In this document: in pieces, positions 53,249-62,164 of the stretch
Position numbering within the stretch: the first letter of the stretch is position 1
How the letters are laid out: each line of letters starts with the position of its first letter
NCBI GenBank assembly: GCA_035310145.1
Contig: DATGEL010000015.1
Coordinates: 52,279-116,278 of the forward strand
Source: Dehalococcoidia bacterium
GTDB taxonomy: Bacteria; Chloroflexota; Dehalococcoidia; CAUJGQ01
DNA: 64,000 nucleotides
Direction: 5' to 3'
Notes under the pieces: model-generated
What the model was told of the DNA's origin: nothing
Databases searched by the model: none
Seen by the model: only the letters and a program-made list of their open reading frames with translations
Translations under genes and position numbers: made by a program

Positions 53249-54493
53249 GTGGCACGCAGAGACGCATTCGCCGCCATCGACGTGGGCACGACGAAGGTCG
53301 CGACGATCATCGGCGACCTGGACGCGGAGGAGCGCCTGCGTGTGCTCGGCGTCGGCGTCGCGCCCTCGGCCGGGATCACCAAGGGCATGGTGGAGAACAT
53401 CCACGACGCGACGGAGGCGATCCGCGTCTCGGTCGAGAAGGCGGAGCGCGCCAGCGGCCTGCAGATCGGCGGGGCGCACGTGGGCATCGCCGGCTCGCAC
53501 ATCGGCTCGGTGAACACCCGCGGCATCACCGCGATCGCCGACCGCGGCCACGCGATCACGGCCTACGACGTGGATCGGGCGCTGGACGGCGCCCGTAACC
53601 TGAGCCTGCCGACCAACCGCGAGATCCTGCACGTGATCCCGCGCTACTACGCCGTGGACGGCCAGGACAACGTCTCCGACCCCGTCGGCATGCACGGCCA
53701 GCGGCTGGACGTGGACACGCACATCATCACCGGCGCCGTCTCGGCCATGCGCAACCTGGCGCGCTGCGTCGAAGAGGCGGGCGTGGCGATCGAGGGCATG
53801 GTGCTGGAGCCGCTGGCCAGCGCCGACGCCGTACTGCGCGACGAGGAGCGGCGGCAGGGCGTGGTGCTGGCGGACGTCGGCGGCGGCACCACGGACGTGG
53901 CGATCTTCGTCGGCGGCGCCGTCTTTCACACCGCCGTGCTGCCGGTGGGCGGCTACCATCTCACGCACGACCTGGTCGTCGGGCTGCGCGTGCCCTTCGA
54001 GGCGGCCGAAGCGGCGAAGATCGAGCACGGCAACGCCCTGCCCAGCGCCGTCTCGCACGGGGAGGTGGTGGAGCTGGAGGCGTTCGGCGGCGAAGGGCGG
54101 ATCGAGGTGCATCGCCGCGGCATCTGCAAGATCCTGCAGGCGCGCAGCGAGGAGATCCTGGAGATGATCTTCGCGGAGGTGCGCCAGGCGGGCTACAACG
54201 AGATGATCTCGGCGGGACTCGTGCTCACCGGCGGCAGCGCCAACTTGCCCGGCTTCATGCCGTTGGCGCACGATGTGCTCAACATGCCCGTTCGGATAGG
54301 GTATCCGCTGCCGCTCGCCGGGCTGGCGGACAGCCTCGCAAATCCTGCATACGCCACCGGCGTCGGTCTGCTACACTGGGCGATGCGCGAGGGGGGAAGG
54401 CACGTCCGCCCCGCGCCGGCGGCGGCGCACGCCGCAGCGCCCCGCTGGTTCAGCGGGGTGCGCCGCATGATTCGGGGCTTTCTGCCGGAGTAG
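53249..54493 (+). CDS. ftsA: Cell division protein FtsA
   Basis: This is a 414-residue actin-fold ATPase. Phosphate loop FAAIDVGTTKVATIIGD, the 1C subdomain, second phosphate motif VVLADVGGGTTDVAIFVGGA, and adenosine motif LTGGSANLPGFMPLAHDVL. The last residues (VRRMIRGFL) form a membrane-targeting amphipathic helix. It tethers FtsZ filaments to the membrane. The start is GTG at 53249 (preceded by GAGGGAGAACCGGCC), 54 bases beyond ftsQ. Confidence 0.94.
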   Translation: MARRDAFAAIDVGTTKVATIIGDLDAEERLRVLGVGVAPSAGITKGMVENIHDATEAIRVSVEKAERASGLQIGGAHVGIAGSHIGSVNTRGITAIADRGHAITAYDVDRALDGARNLSLPTNREILHVIPRYYAVDGQDNVSDPVGMHGQRLDVDTHIITGAVSAMRNLARCVEEAGVAIEGMVLEPLASADAVLRDEERRQGVVLADVGGGTTDVAIFVGGAVFHTAVLPVGGYHLTHDLVVGLRVPFEAAEAAKIEHGNALPSAVSHGEVVELEAFGGEGRIEVHRRGICKILQARSEEILEMIFAEVRQAGYNEMISAGLVLTGGSANLPGFMPLAHDVLNMPVRIGYPLPLAGLADSLANPAYATGVGLLHWAMREGGRHVRPAPAAAHAAAPRWFSGVRRMIRGFLPE

Positions 54494-54563
54494 ACTGCGG
54501 CCACGCCGCAGCGGCGCACAGCAGATTGTACGCTTTGCTCTGCTGAAGGGGACGGGCGCTGCG

Positions 54564-54572
54564 TGCTATGAT
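54564..54572 (+). promoter_or_regulatory. Extended -10 promoter candidate for ftsZ
   Basis: TGCTATGAT is a good extended -10 (TGNTATGAT) in the 180-base gap between ftsA and ftsZ. No matching -35 is seen, as allowed for extended -10 promoters. A nearby imperfect inverted repeat (TGCTATGA near 54564 and TCATGTAGCA near 54589) may be regulatory. Confidence 0.5.
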
Positions 54573-54673
54573 CTTGCACAATTCGTTCATGTAGCATACC
54601 AATGACGTGTCCGCGCACGGTCGCCGTTCCCCGCGGTGTGGGCCGGGTCCGCGAAAGGAGAGGCGAGGAAGCG

Positions 54674-55957
54674 ATGAAGCAGACGGCAAGGCCCGATCTC
54701 GACGGCCTCCCACCAATCAAGGTCGTCGGCGTGGGCGGTGGCGGCTGCAACGCCGTGAACCGCATGATCCAGGAGCAGATCTTCGGCGTCCAGTTCATTG
54801 CCGTGAACACGGACGCGCAGCAGCTCGTCCACTCCGAAGCGCCAACCAAGATCCGCATCGGCGACAAGCTCACCCGCGGCCTCGGCGTGGGCGGCGATCC
54901 ATCCGTCGGCCTGCGCGCCGCCGAGGAGAGCCGCGAGGAGCTGCGCGAGTCGATCCGCGGCGCCGACATGGTCTTCGTCACCGCCGGCATGGGCGGCGGC
55001 ACCGGCACCGGCGCCGCGCCCGTGATCGCCGAGGTCGCCAAGCAGGAAGGCGCGCTGACGATCGGCGTCGTCACGCGGCCCTTCACCTTCGAAGGCGCCA
55101 AGCGGCGCAAGCAGGCCGATGAAGGCATCATGCGCCTGCGCGAGAAGGTCGATACGCTGATCGTGATCCCCAACGATCGCCTGCTCTCGATGTGCGACAA
55201 GCGCGTCACCGTGCAGGAGGCGTTCAAGTCGGCCGACGACGTGCTGCGCCAGGGCATCCGCGGCATCTCCGAGATCATCACGCGCCCCGGCGAGGTCAAC
55301 CTCGACTTCAACGACGTGCGCAAGATCATGTCCGACGCCGGCCCGGCGCTGATGGCGATCGGCCACGGCAGCGGCGAGAGCCGCGCCGTGGACGCCGCTC
55401 GCCAGGCGATCCAGAGCCCGCTGCTCGACGTGGACATTCACGGCGCCCGCGGCGTGCTGTTCAACGTCACCGGCCCGCGCGACCTGATGCTGCACGAGCT
55501 GAACATGGCGGCCGAGGTGATCTCCGACGTCGTCGACGACGACGCCGAGATCATCTTCGGCACCGTGGTGGACGAATCGCTCGGCGACGAGGTCAAGATC
55601 ACGGTGATCGCCACCGGCTTCCCGGAGGCCGAGACGGACATGGGCGGCGGCGAGGCCGCCATGCACCAGGCCGAGCAGGAGCCGGCGGCCGCGGCGAACG
55701 GCAACGGCATCCGCCCCGCGCCCAGTGCGCCGCGGCCGGCGGCCGCGCTGCCCGATCTGGACGACAGTGAACTGCCGCGCTTCCCGCGCCCGCTGCGGCC
55801 CGGGGTGGCCCGCGCGGAGCCCGCCGAGCCGCGCCAGCCGGCGCCCATGCCCCCGCCGGCGGAACGTCCGGAGCCGCGGCTGCGCACCGAGCCGCTGCCC
55901 GGCGCCGGCGACACGGATCTGCCGACCTTTTTACGTCGCTCCATGACGTCGCGTTAA
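54674..55957 (+). CDS. ftsZ: Cell division GTPase FtsZ
   Basis: This is a 427-residue tubulin homologue. [16 protein letters not shown], the tubulin signature [12 protein letters not shown] near 103-114, and the T7 loop [11 protein letters not shown] with its catalytic Asp are intact. A variable Ala/Pro-rich linker (about 320-410) leads to the C-terminal anchor peptide DLPTFLRRS that binds FtsA and other partners. The ATG at 54674 was chosen because GGAGAGGCGAGGAAGCG precedes it and the GTPase motif follows at the normal distance; in-frame upstream sequence is non-coding. Confidence 0.96.
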   Translation: MKQTARPDLDGLPPIKVVGVGGGGCNAVNRMIQEQIFGVQFIAVNTDAQQLVHSEAPTKIRIGDKLTRGLGVGGDPSVGLRAAEESREELRESIRGADMVFVTAGMGGGTGTGAAPVIAEVAKQEGALTIGVVTRPFTFEGAKRRKQADEGIMRLREKVDTLIVIPNDRLLSMCDKRVTVQEAFKSADDVLRQGIRGISEIITRPGEVNLDFNDVRKIMSDAGPALMAIGHGSGESRAVDAARQAIQSPLLDVDIHGARGVLFNVTGPRDLMLHELNMAAEVISDVVDDDAEIIFGTVVDESLGDEVKITVIATGFPEAETDMGGGEAAMHQAEQEPAAAANGNGIRPAPSAPRPAAALPDLDDSELPRFPRPLRPGVARAEPAEPRQPAPMPPPAERPEPRLRTEPLPGAGDTDLPTFLRRSMTSR

Positions 55958-55985
55958 GTCATCCAGCGCCGAAACACCCGCACCA

Positions 55986-56013
55986 CACTGCCGCCGGCAT
56001 GCCGGCGGCAGTG
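55986..56013 (+). terminator. Palindromic hairpin after ftsZ
   Basis: CACTGCCGCCGGCA directly followed by TGCCGGCGGCAGTG is a perfect 28-base palindrome 28 bases beyond the ftsZ stop. It has no U-tract but is the natural end of the dcw transcript. Confidence 0.65.
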
Positions 56014-56092
56014 CCGCTTATGTGCATCCGCGAGGCTAGCGGAGAGGTGATCCGGCCGTTATGGCAACTTATTGCTCAGGCGCTTAGCCCGG

Positions 56093-56121
56093 TTGACGGA
56101 TGGCGTCATTTGCCGGAGAAT
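56093..56121 (+). promoter_or_regulatory. nrdR promoter with internal inverted repeat
   Basis: -35 TTGACG (56093-56098) and -10 GAGAAT (56116-56121) with a 17-base spacer, the same form as the mraZ promoter. TGACG-GATGG-CGTCA (56094-56108) overlaps the -35 and could be an operator. No clear NrdR box was recognised. Confidence 0.55.
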
Positions 56122-56224
56122 GACATTCTGCAGGTACAAGATGTAGGCGATTTCGCGCTCCTGGCTACCAGATGTTGTGGCATCTGGCTTTCCATAAGCG
56201 TGGCCGAACCGAGGCGATCTGCCG

Positions 56225-56809
56225 GTGCAGTGCCCGATCTGCGACTACGATGACTCCCGCGTGACCGACTCGCGCACCGTGGACGCGGCGATCCGCCGCC
56301 GGCGCGCCTGCCTGCGCTGCGGCCACCGCTTCACGACCTACGAACGCGTGCAGCCGGTCGGCGTGCTGGTTGTCAAGAAGGACGGCCGGCGCGAGGAGTT
56401 CTCGCGGGAAAAGATCCTCCTCGGCGTGCGCAAGGCCTGCGAGAAGCGCCCGCTGGACGCGGCGGCGGTCGAGGGGCTGGTGGACGAGGTGGTGGAGGCC
56501 GTGCTCAGCCTGGGCCAGACCGAGGTCGCCAGCGCCGGCATCGGCGAATTGGTGATGCGCGGCCTGCAGGAACTGGACCCGATCGCCTACGTGCGCTTCG
56601 CCTGCGTCTACCGCGCCTTCACCGATTTGGACACGCTGCGCGAGACGCTGGACGAGCTGCACGCGGCGCAGAGCAGCCTGCGCCCGCGCGAGCAGCTCAC
56701 CCTGCTGCCGGAAGACGAGCTGCAACGGCTGCTGGCGCCGCCGCGCATCTTGCCGCTGCCCCGCGGCGCCGAGCGGCAAGCCCGCAGCCGGCGTCGCGCC
56801 CAGGCGTAG
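56225..56809 (+). CDS. nrdR: Transcriptional repressor NrdR
   Basis: This is a 194-residue repressor of ribonucleotide reductase genes. The zinc ribbon has MQCPICDYDDSRVTDSRTVD and RRRACLRCGHRFTTYERV, and is followed by an ATP-cone domain (VVKKDGRREEFSREKILLGV, then RKACEKRPLD), which senses ATP/dATP. About 45 residues of basic tail exceed the usual 150-170 length. The GTG start places CPxC at positions 3-6, the family norm. It lies 101 bases before nrdJ, its expected target. Confidence 0.94.
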   Translation: MQCPICDYDDSRVTDSRTVDAAIRRRRACLRCGHRFTTYERVQPVGVLVVKKDGRREEFSREKILLGVRKACEKRPLDAAAVEGLVDEVVEAVLSLGQTEVASAGIGELVMRGLQELDPIAYVRFACVYRAFTDLDTLRETLDELHAAQSSLRPREQLTLLPEDELQRLLAPPRILPLPRGAERQARSRRRAQA

Positions 56810-56910
56810 GGCGCCGGCCGTCTCGCCCCGCGCTCCCGGACAGGACAGCAGCGATTCCGCTCTTTGCGATCTTCGGCTTCACGCCAGACCAACGCGACAG
56901 GGGTGACATC

Positions 56911-59900
56911 ATGGTGATCGAGTCCAACTCCCGCAGCGGTAAGGGCGCCCGGCGCGGCGGCGCACGGCTGTCGCTTTCGGAAAACGCGCGCGTCGTGCTC
57001 GAACGCCGCTACCTGGCGAAGGACGACGACGGCCAGCCGATCGAGACGCCGGAGCAGCTCTTCCGCCGCGTCGCGGGCAACCTGGCGCAGGCCGAGCGCA
57101 ACTACGGCGCCGACGACGCGCGCCTGGCCGAGGTCGAGGAGCTCTTCTACCGTACGCTGACCAGCCTCGACTTCCTGCCGAACTCGCCCACGCTGGGCAA
57201 CGCCGGCCGGCCGCTGCAGCAGCTTTCCGCCTGCTTCGTGCTGCCGGTGGAGGACTCGATCGACCGCATCTTCGACACGATCCGCGCCACCGCCCTTGTG
57301 CATCAGAGCGGGGGCGGCTGCATCGCCGGCGACGCCCGTGTCTGGACGACGTTCTGCGGCATCGAGCCGATCGAGGTGCTCTTCAACCGTGCCACGGTGG
57401 ACGGGAGGAGCGGTGAGCGCTACGGCGCGGGCATCGTCTATGACGTTGGCGATCTCGGCATCCAGACGCTCTCGATGAATCCGCAAAGCGGCGAGACCGG
57501 TCTGCGCCCTGTGACACACGTCTGGCGATTCGAAGTGCCGGCGGCGGAGCAGCTTGTCATCCGGTTACGTGACGGCGCCGAAGTTCAGACGAGCGCCTGG
57601 CATCCCTTCATGGCGGTGCGAGGCACGCAGCTCGTGGAGGTCCGCGCAGACCGCTTGACGCCGGGCGACATCGTGCTCGGCCCAGACCGGCCCGACAGCT
57701 TCTGGCCCTGGAGCGAGCCACGGAGCGCAGGCAGCCTCAGCGCCGATGCGGATCTCGGCTGGTTGATCGGCTTCACGCTCGGGGACGGCTCCTTTGGCTA
57801 TGCGCCGGCGCTGCGCCAGTACCGTGTGCGCTGGTTCTCCGGCAGCGAGGACGTGCTGGAGCGGGTGCGCACGATTCTCGCGCGGCATGGTATCCACGTC
57901 TCCATCGCCCGCGATAGGCGCGGGCTGCTGTCCGTCGCGACGCTGAACCAACGGTTCGTGCACGACCTGCTGGAGGCGTGCGGGTTGGAAACCTTTGGCG
58001 CAAAAGATGGTCGCATTCGCGTACCGGAGCTGATCGCGAAGTCGCCGTTGGCCGTTGTCCGCGCCTTCGTGGCTGGTCTTCTGGATAGCGACGGGTATGT
58101 GGATTCGCGCGGTCATGTCAGCTACTCGACCGTGAGCGCGGCGATGGCCGACGACCTGGCCGCACTGCTGAGCCTGCTTGGTTTTCACCCCGGAGTAGCG
58201 TCCAAGGCGCCACACGGCAAGGGAAAGCGAACGATCTATACCGTGCGCGTCGGGACCACGGCTCAGGTTCCGGCGCTCGCCGGCGAGATCGCCCCCTATA
58301 TGGCGAACGACCGGCGTCGCACGCGCATTCTGAACGCCCCAGCAGGCCAGGGAGCGCTGCGCCTGCCCTTCCATGCCTGGCGTGATGCGCTGGCAGCGCT
58401 TGGACTCGCGGGAAGGCGTGGGCCAGGCGTCGCCAGCCCGTTCGCACTCGATCTGAGCCACTGGTCGTGCAACGAGCGTGAGCGGGTGTCACGGGTCGGG
58501 CTGGAGCGGATCGCCGTGGGGCTTACTCCGCATAATCCGGCACTGGCCACGCTGCTGCAGCGTGTCGCAAGGCACGGCTTCGAAGTCGAGTCGGTGGCAC
58601 GCGCCGCCGTTGCCAAGCCCTACTACGACCTGACCGTTGACGGATGGAACACCTACGCGGCCGGGCGATCTGGCCTCGCCATGATTCACAACACCGGGTT
58701 TGCCTTCTCGCGGCTACGGCCCGAGGGTTCACTCGTGCGCAGCACCTCGGGCGTGGCCAGCGGCCCCGTGTCATTTATGAAGGTGTTCGACGCCTCGACG
58801 GAGGCGATCAAGCAGGGCGGCACGCGGCGCGGCGCCAACATGGGTATCCTCGCCGTCGACCACCCGGACATCGAGAAGTTCATCGAGTGCAAGGCCGACA
58901 TGGTGAGTTGCACGAACTTCAACATCTCCGTGGCCGTGACCGAGAAGTTCATGCAGGCGGCGGAACGCGGCGAAGCGTACGAGTTGGTCGACCCGCACAC
59001 CGGCCAGGTCACGGGCACGCGCAACGCCCGCGAGATCTTCGACAAGCTCGTGGCCAACGCCTGGCAGAACGGCGACCCCGGCATCGTCTTCATCGACCGC
59101 ATCAACGCCGGCCGCGCCAACCCGGTGCCGAAAATGGGGCCTATTGAAAGCACCAATCCCTGCGGTGAGCAGCCGTTATATCCGTATGACTCATGTAACT
59201 TAGGGAGCATTAACCTCGCCAAATTCGTGGTGCGGCGCGGCGAGGAGCGGGTGTTCGACTACGAGCGGCTGGGCGAGGTCGTGCCGGTCTGCGTGCGCTT
59301 CCTCGACAACGTGATCGACATGAACAAGTACCCGCTGCCCGAGATCGAGGACGTCAGCCATCGCATCCGCCGCATCGGCCTGGGTGTGATGGGCTTCGCC
59401 GACGCCTGCATGAAGCTGAACATCCCCTATGACTCCGAAGAGGCCGTCACCTTCGCGGAAGAGGTGATGGGCTTCATCCAGCAGCGGGCGGACCAGGCCT
59501 CGGGCGAGCTGGCGCGCGAGCGCGGCACCTTCCCCGAGTGGGACGGCTCGATCTACAACATGTCGCAGCGCTATCCGGAGCGGCCGCGGCTGCGCAACGC
59601 CACGCGCACCACGATCGCGCCCACGGGCACGCTCAGCATCATCGCCGACTGCTCCGGCGGCGTGGAGCCGGTCTTCGCCCTCGCCTTCACCCGCCAGCAC
59701 TATTTGGACCGCAACAATCCGACGCAGACGACGAAGCTGACCGAGGTCAACGACTACTTCGCAGAAGTGGCGCGGCGCGAGGGCTTCTATTCGCCGGAGC
59801 TGATGGACGACCTCGCGGCCGGCGGCCACCTGGCCGACCACGCCGAGGTGCCGGACTGGGTGAAGCGCGTCTTCGTTACCGCGCACGACATCGCGCCCGA

Positions 59901-60753
59901 GTGGCACGTCCGTATTCAGGCCGCGTTTCAGCGGCATACGGACAATGCAGTGAGCAAGACGATCAATTTCGGAAACGAAGCAACGGTCGAGGACGTGGCC
60001 CGCGCCTACCGGCTGGCCTACGAAGAGGGCTGCCTGGGCATCACGATTTATCGGGATGGCTCGCGGGCGCTGCAGGTGCTCTCGCACGAGCCGGCGAAGA
60101 CCGGGACGGCGGCAGGCGAGGCCGTTCCGGCGGTGCCGGCCGAGCCGGCGCGGCCGCGGCGCGAGCGGCTGCCGGACGAGCGCCAGTCGATCACACACAA
60201 GTTCGCCGTGGGCGAGCAGGAGGGCTTCCTGACCGTCGGCCTCTACGAGGACGGGCGGCCGGGCGAGATCTTCATCAAGGTCTCGAAGCAGGGCTCGACC
60301 GTCAGCGGCCTGATGGACACGATCGCGCTCTTGATGTCGATGGCGATGCAGTACGGCGTGCCGATGGGCAGCCTGCTGGACAAGCTGAAGAACAGCCGCT
60401 TCGAGCCGTACGGCATGACGCGCAACCACAACATTCCGACAGCTACCTCGCTGGTGGACTACATCGCCCGCTATTTGGAGCTGCGCTTCATCACCGGCCA
60501 GCAGGCCGCGCTGCCGATGGCGGGGGTGCCGGGGGTGCCGGGCGTGCAGGCAGCGCTGCCGCTGGCCGAGGGCTACGCCGGCACGGAGGGCGCAACCGGC
60601 TACACGAACGGCAACGGCAATGGCAACGGGCACTACTATAACGGCAAGCCGACCGTTAGCTCGGGCGTGGGTTGCCCGGAATGCGGTTCCGTGCTGCAGT
60701 ATGCAGAGGGGTGCCTGATCTGCCGCGGCTGCGGCTATACGAAGTGCGGGTAG
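56911..60753 (+). CDS. nrdJ: B12-dependent ribonucleotide reductase with intein (NrdJ)
   Basis: This 1280-residue precursor comprises 822 residues of class II reductase and a 458-residue intein. Extein motifs: PNSPTLGNAGRPLQQLSACF with the first redox Cys near 108, the split site HQSGGG/TGFAFSRLRP, NPCGEQPLYPYDSCNLGS with the thiyl-radical Cys, and ATRTTIAPTGTLSIIADCSG. A C-terminal TSCPD domain follows (QSITHKFAVGEQEGFLTVGL, then NSRFEPYGMTRNHNIPTATS), then a zinc ribbon with four Cys (CPEC, CRGC) and a final Cys pair for re-reduction. It makes dNDPs using adenosylcobalamin, oxygen-independently. NrdR is encoded just upstream. Confidence 0.94.
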   Translation: MVIESNSRSGKGARRGGARLSLSENARVVLERRYLAKDDDGQPIETPEQLFRRVAGNLAQAERNYGADDARLAEVEELFYRTLTSLDFLPNSPTLGNAGRPLQQLSACFVLPVEDSIDRIFDTIRATALVHQSGGGCIAGDARVWTTFCGIEPIEVLFNRATVDGRSGERYGAGIVYDVGDLGIQTLSMNPQSGETGLRPVTHVWRFEVPAAEQLVIRLRDGAEVQTSAWHPFMAVRGTQLVEVRADRLTPGDIVLGPDRPDSFWPWSEPRSAGSLSADADLGWLIGFTLGDGSFGYAPALRQYRVRWFSGSEDVLERVRTILARHGIHVSIARDRRGLLSVATLNQRFVHDLLEACGLETFGAKDGRIRVPELIAKSPLAVVRAFVAGLLDSDGYVDSRGHVSYSTVSAAMADDLAALLSLLGFHPGVASKAPHGKGKRTIYTVRVGTTAQVPALAGEIAPYMANDRRRTRILNAPAGQGALRLPFHAWRDALAALGLAGRRGPGVASPFALDLSHWSCNERERVSRVGLERIAVGLTPHNPALATLLQRVARHGFEVESVARAAVAKPYYDLTVDGWNTYAAGRSGLAMIHNTGFAFSRLRPEGSLVRSTSGVASGPVSFMKVFDASTEAIKQGGTRRGANMGILAVDHPDIEKFIECKADMVSCTNFNISVAVTEKFMQAAERGEAYELVDPHTGQVTGTRNAREIFDKLVANAWQNGDPGIVFIDRINAGRANPVPKMGPIESTNPCGEQPLYPYDSCNLGSINLAKFVVRRGEERVFDYERLGEVVPVCVRFLDNVIDMNKYPLPEIEDVSHRIRRIGLGVMGFADACMKLNIPYDSEEAVTFAEEVMGFIQQRADQASGELARERGTFPEWDGSIYNMSQRYPERPRLRNATRTTIAPTGTLSIIADCSGGVEPVFALAFTRQHYLDRNNPTQTTKLTEVNDYFAEVARREGFYSPELMDDLAAGGHLADHAEVPDWVKRVFVTAHDIAPEWHVRIQAAFQRHTDNAVSKTINFGNEATVEDVARAYRLAYEEGCLGITIYRDGSRALQVLSHEPAKTGTAAGEAVPAVPAEPARPRRERLPDERQSITHKFAVGEQEGFLTVGLYEDGRPGEIFIKVSKQGSTVSGLMDTIALLMSMAMQYGVPMGSLLDKLKNSRFEPYGMTRNHNIPTATSLVDYIARYLELRFITGQQAALPMAGVPGVPGVQAALPLAEGYAGTEGATGYTNGNGNGNGHYYNGKPTVSSGVGCPECGSVLQYAEGCLICRGCGYTKCG
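57319..58692 (+). mobile_element. Intein with LAGLIDADG homing endonuclease, in nrdJ
   Basis: The intein starts at Cys137 (CIAGDARVWTTFCGIEPIEV) and ends with AMIHN before Thr. Splicing restores HQSGGG-TGFAFSRLRP, the uninterrupted NrdJ sequence. Block B-like and block F-like parts (AWHPFMAVRG; PYYDLTVDGWNTYAAG) are present. Two LAGLIDADG motifs, LGWLIGFTLGDGSFGY and VVRAFVAGLLDSDGYVD, show an intact homing endonuclease. The +1 residue is Thr. Confidence 0.93.
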
Positions 60754-60761
60754 CAGGGCGA

Positions 60762-61114
60762 GGCGCCTAACCCTGACGGCTCGCGCCGTCTGTCCCTTCC
60801 CGAAACGAGGAAGGGACTCCTGGAGCGCTTCAGGGGGTGTGCGAGGGGAGCGCGGCGCCAGTGTCCTCGCGCGAGACGCCGTGGATGGTTGAGCGACTCG
60901 CGCGTGTGGCGCGGTGGTCCGCTCGCCCACGCGGCAGGCGAGCCGCAGGGGCGATGACGCGGAGTTGCCCGCCGTCCTGCGAGGACACCCATTCCTGCTC
61001 CCCTCGCACGGCGATGGGAGCGCTCCAGGAATCCCCTCCTGTGTCGGGCCAGAGCGCAGCGCAACCGTCGGAGACTTCCAATAACAGGTTGCGGAGCAAC
61101 CAAGGGTAGGCGCC
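60762..61114. repeat. 353-bp fold-back element downstream of nrdJ
   Basis: Nested inverted arms: GGCGCCTA (60762-60769) with TAGGCGCC (61107-61114); AGGGACTCCTGGAGCGCT (60812-60829) with AGCGCTCCAGGAATCCCCT (61019-61037); GTGCGAGGGGAGC (60839-60851) with GCTCCCCTCGCAC (60997-61009); GTGTCCTCGC (60861-60870) with GCGAGGACAC (60979-60988). The central 108 bases form the loop region. No gene is supported. Its left end resembles 2904-2940. Confidence 0.8.
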
Positions 61115-61180
61115 CTGCGCGGTCGGTGGCGCCGGGAACGCTGGCAGGCCGAGGCCGGTTTCCCCGCCGGGACGCGAAGC

Positions 61181-61450
61181 ATGGGTTTTTACTACGGGCC
61201 GGGGCGGCAGCCGAAGTCGGAGAAGGAGCCGGGCGGCTGCCTGGAGGTGCTCACGATCAGCCGCGCGGTGTTCGGCATCCTCGCCGTGCCGCTGGCCGTG
61301 CTGATCGGCATCCTGCTGGCGCTCGTCGCCGTGATCTGGCTGTTCAGCCTCTTCTGGCTGCTGGGGCTGCTGGGCATCGCGGCGATCGCGGGCGGCATCG
61401 CGCTGTACGCCCGCTGGGAGCGCAACAAATTCCGCTCGGGCGGCGTTTAG
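61181..61450 (+). CDS. Small two-helix membrane protein
   Basis: This is an 89-residue protein: a polar N-terminus (MGFYYGPGRQPKSEKEPGG), one long or two short hydrophobic helices (about 25-50 and 53-77), and a basic end (RWERNKFRSGG). No family was recognised. The start is ATG at 61181. It follows the fold-back element and precedes another small gene. Confidence 0.6.
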   Translation: MGFYYGPGRQPKSEKEPGGCLEVLTISRAVFGILAVPLAVLIGILLALVAVIWLFSLFWLLGLLGIAAIAGGIALYARWERNKFRSGGV

Positions 61451-61637
61451 CAAGATAGAGACAGCAGGCGCAGGCACGATGCGCCGGCTCGCGGCTTGTG
61501 ACGGCACGCACACTCGCCACCTGGCCAGCGGGCGACTCGGTCCTTCGGCCAGTGCGCGTACCGGCGAGACCGGCCATACTGAATCTACGATGGCCGGGGC
61601 GCGACCGTCTGCAGGGGAAACGGTCAGGAGGGGCGCC

Positions 61638-61877
61638 ATGACGCAGCGTTGGCAGTATCTCAACCAGGTGTTCGAGGGACTGCACCTGCAGGAAGAGCTG
61701 GACGAGCTGGGCGAGGCCGGCTGGGAGCTGATCACCGCCCACTGGGAGGAGTACTCCTACGGCGGGCGCACGCAGCTCCAGGCTCGCTGCATCCTCAAGC
61801 GCCCGCGTGATGACGGCAATCTCGACAGCGGCAGCTTCGGCCTGAACTGGGAGCCGGCGCCCGCGGGCCGCGGCTGA
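61638..61877 (+). CDS. Small DUF4177-like protein
   Basis: This is a 79-residue soluble protein with the pattern LNQVFEGLHLQEELDELGEA, then GWELITAHWEEYSYGGR and ILKRP. The alternating 'long helix, then GWELI' is typical of DUF4177-type proteins, whose function is unknown. The start ATG at 61638 is chosen because AGGAGGGGCGCC precedes it; a frame starting at 61479 adds low-complexity sequence. Confidence 0.65.
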   Translation: MTQRWQYLNQVFEGLHLQEELDELGEAGWELITAHWEEYSYGGRTQLQARCILKRPRDDGNLDSGSFGLNWEPAPAGRG

Positions 61878-62164
61878 CGGCACCCGGCCGGGTTGTGGCG
61901 ATCTCCTGAGTCCGATCGAGCGGGTTATTCGATCTCAGGTAACTGGTTGGGAATCCGGCACGGCTTCATTCCTCGGGCCTTCGGGTTGTTGGCGGCCGCA
62001 TGGCCGCTGCAGCGACGGTTCAGGCACGACGGCCGCGCTCCCCATGCACGGGTTGCACGTTGCAGAGAGCCAAAACGGCTGGCCGGCACAGAACCGGCCG
62101 GCCGTCGTGTTCTGCGAGCTCTCTTGCGACGCGCCGAGCAGGGGCCGCAAGGCGCATCCTGCCC
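61878..62164. other. Non-coding gap between converging genes
   Basis: No supported gene in 287 bases. The segment 62079-62109 (ACGGCTGGCCGG-CACAGAA-CCGGCCGGCCGT) is a hairpin with one mismatch that could serve as terminator for either side. Confidence 0.45.

Noticed and set aside
52166..54271. A 701-residue minus-strand frame opposite ftsQ-ftsA
   Set aside because: His/Arg/Asp-rich shadow of clear division genes on the other strand.
59200..61182. A 660-residue minus-strand frame opposite nrdJ
   Set aside because: Shadow of the reductase coding sequence; no recognisable domain.
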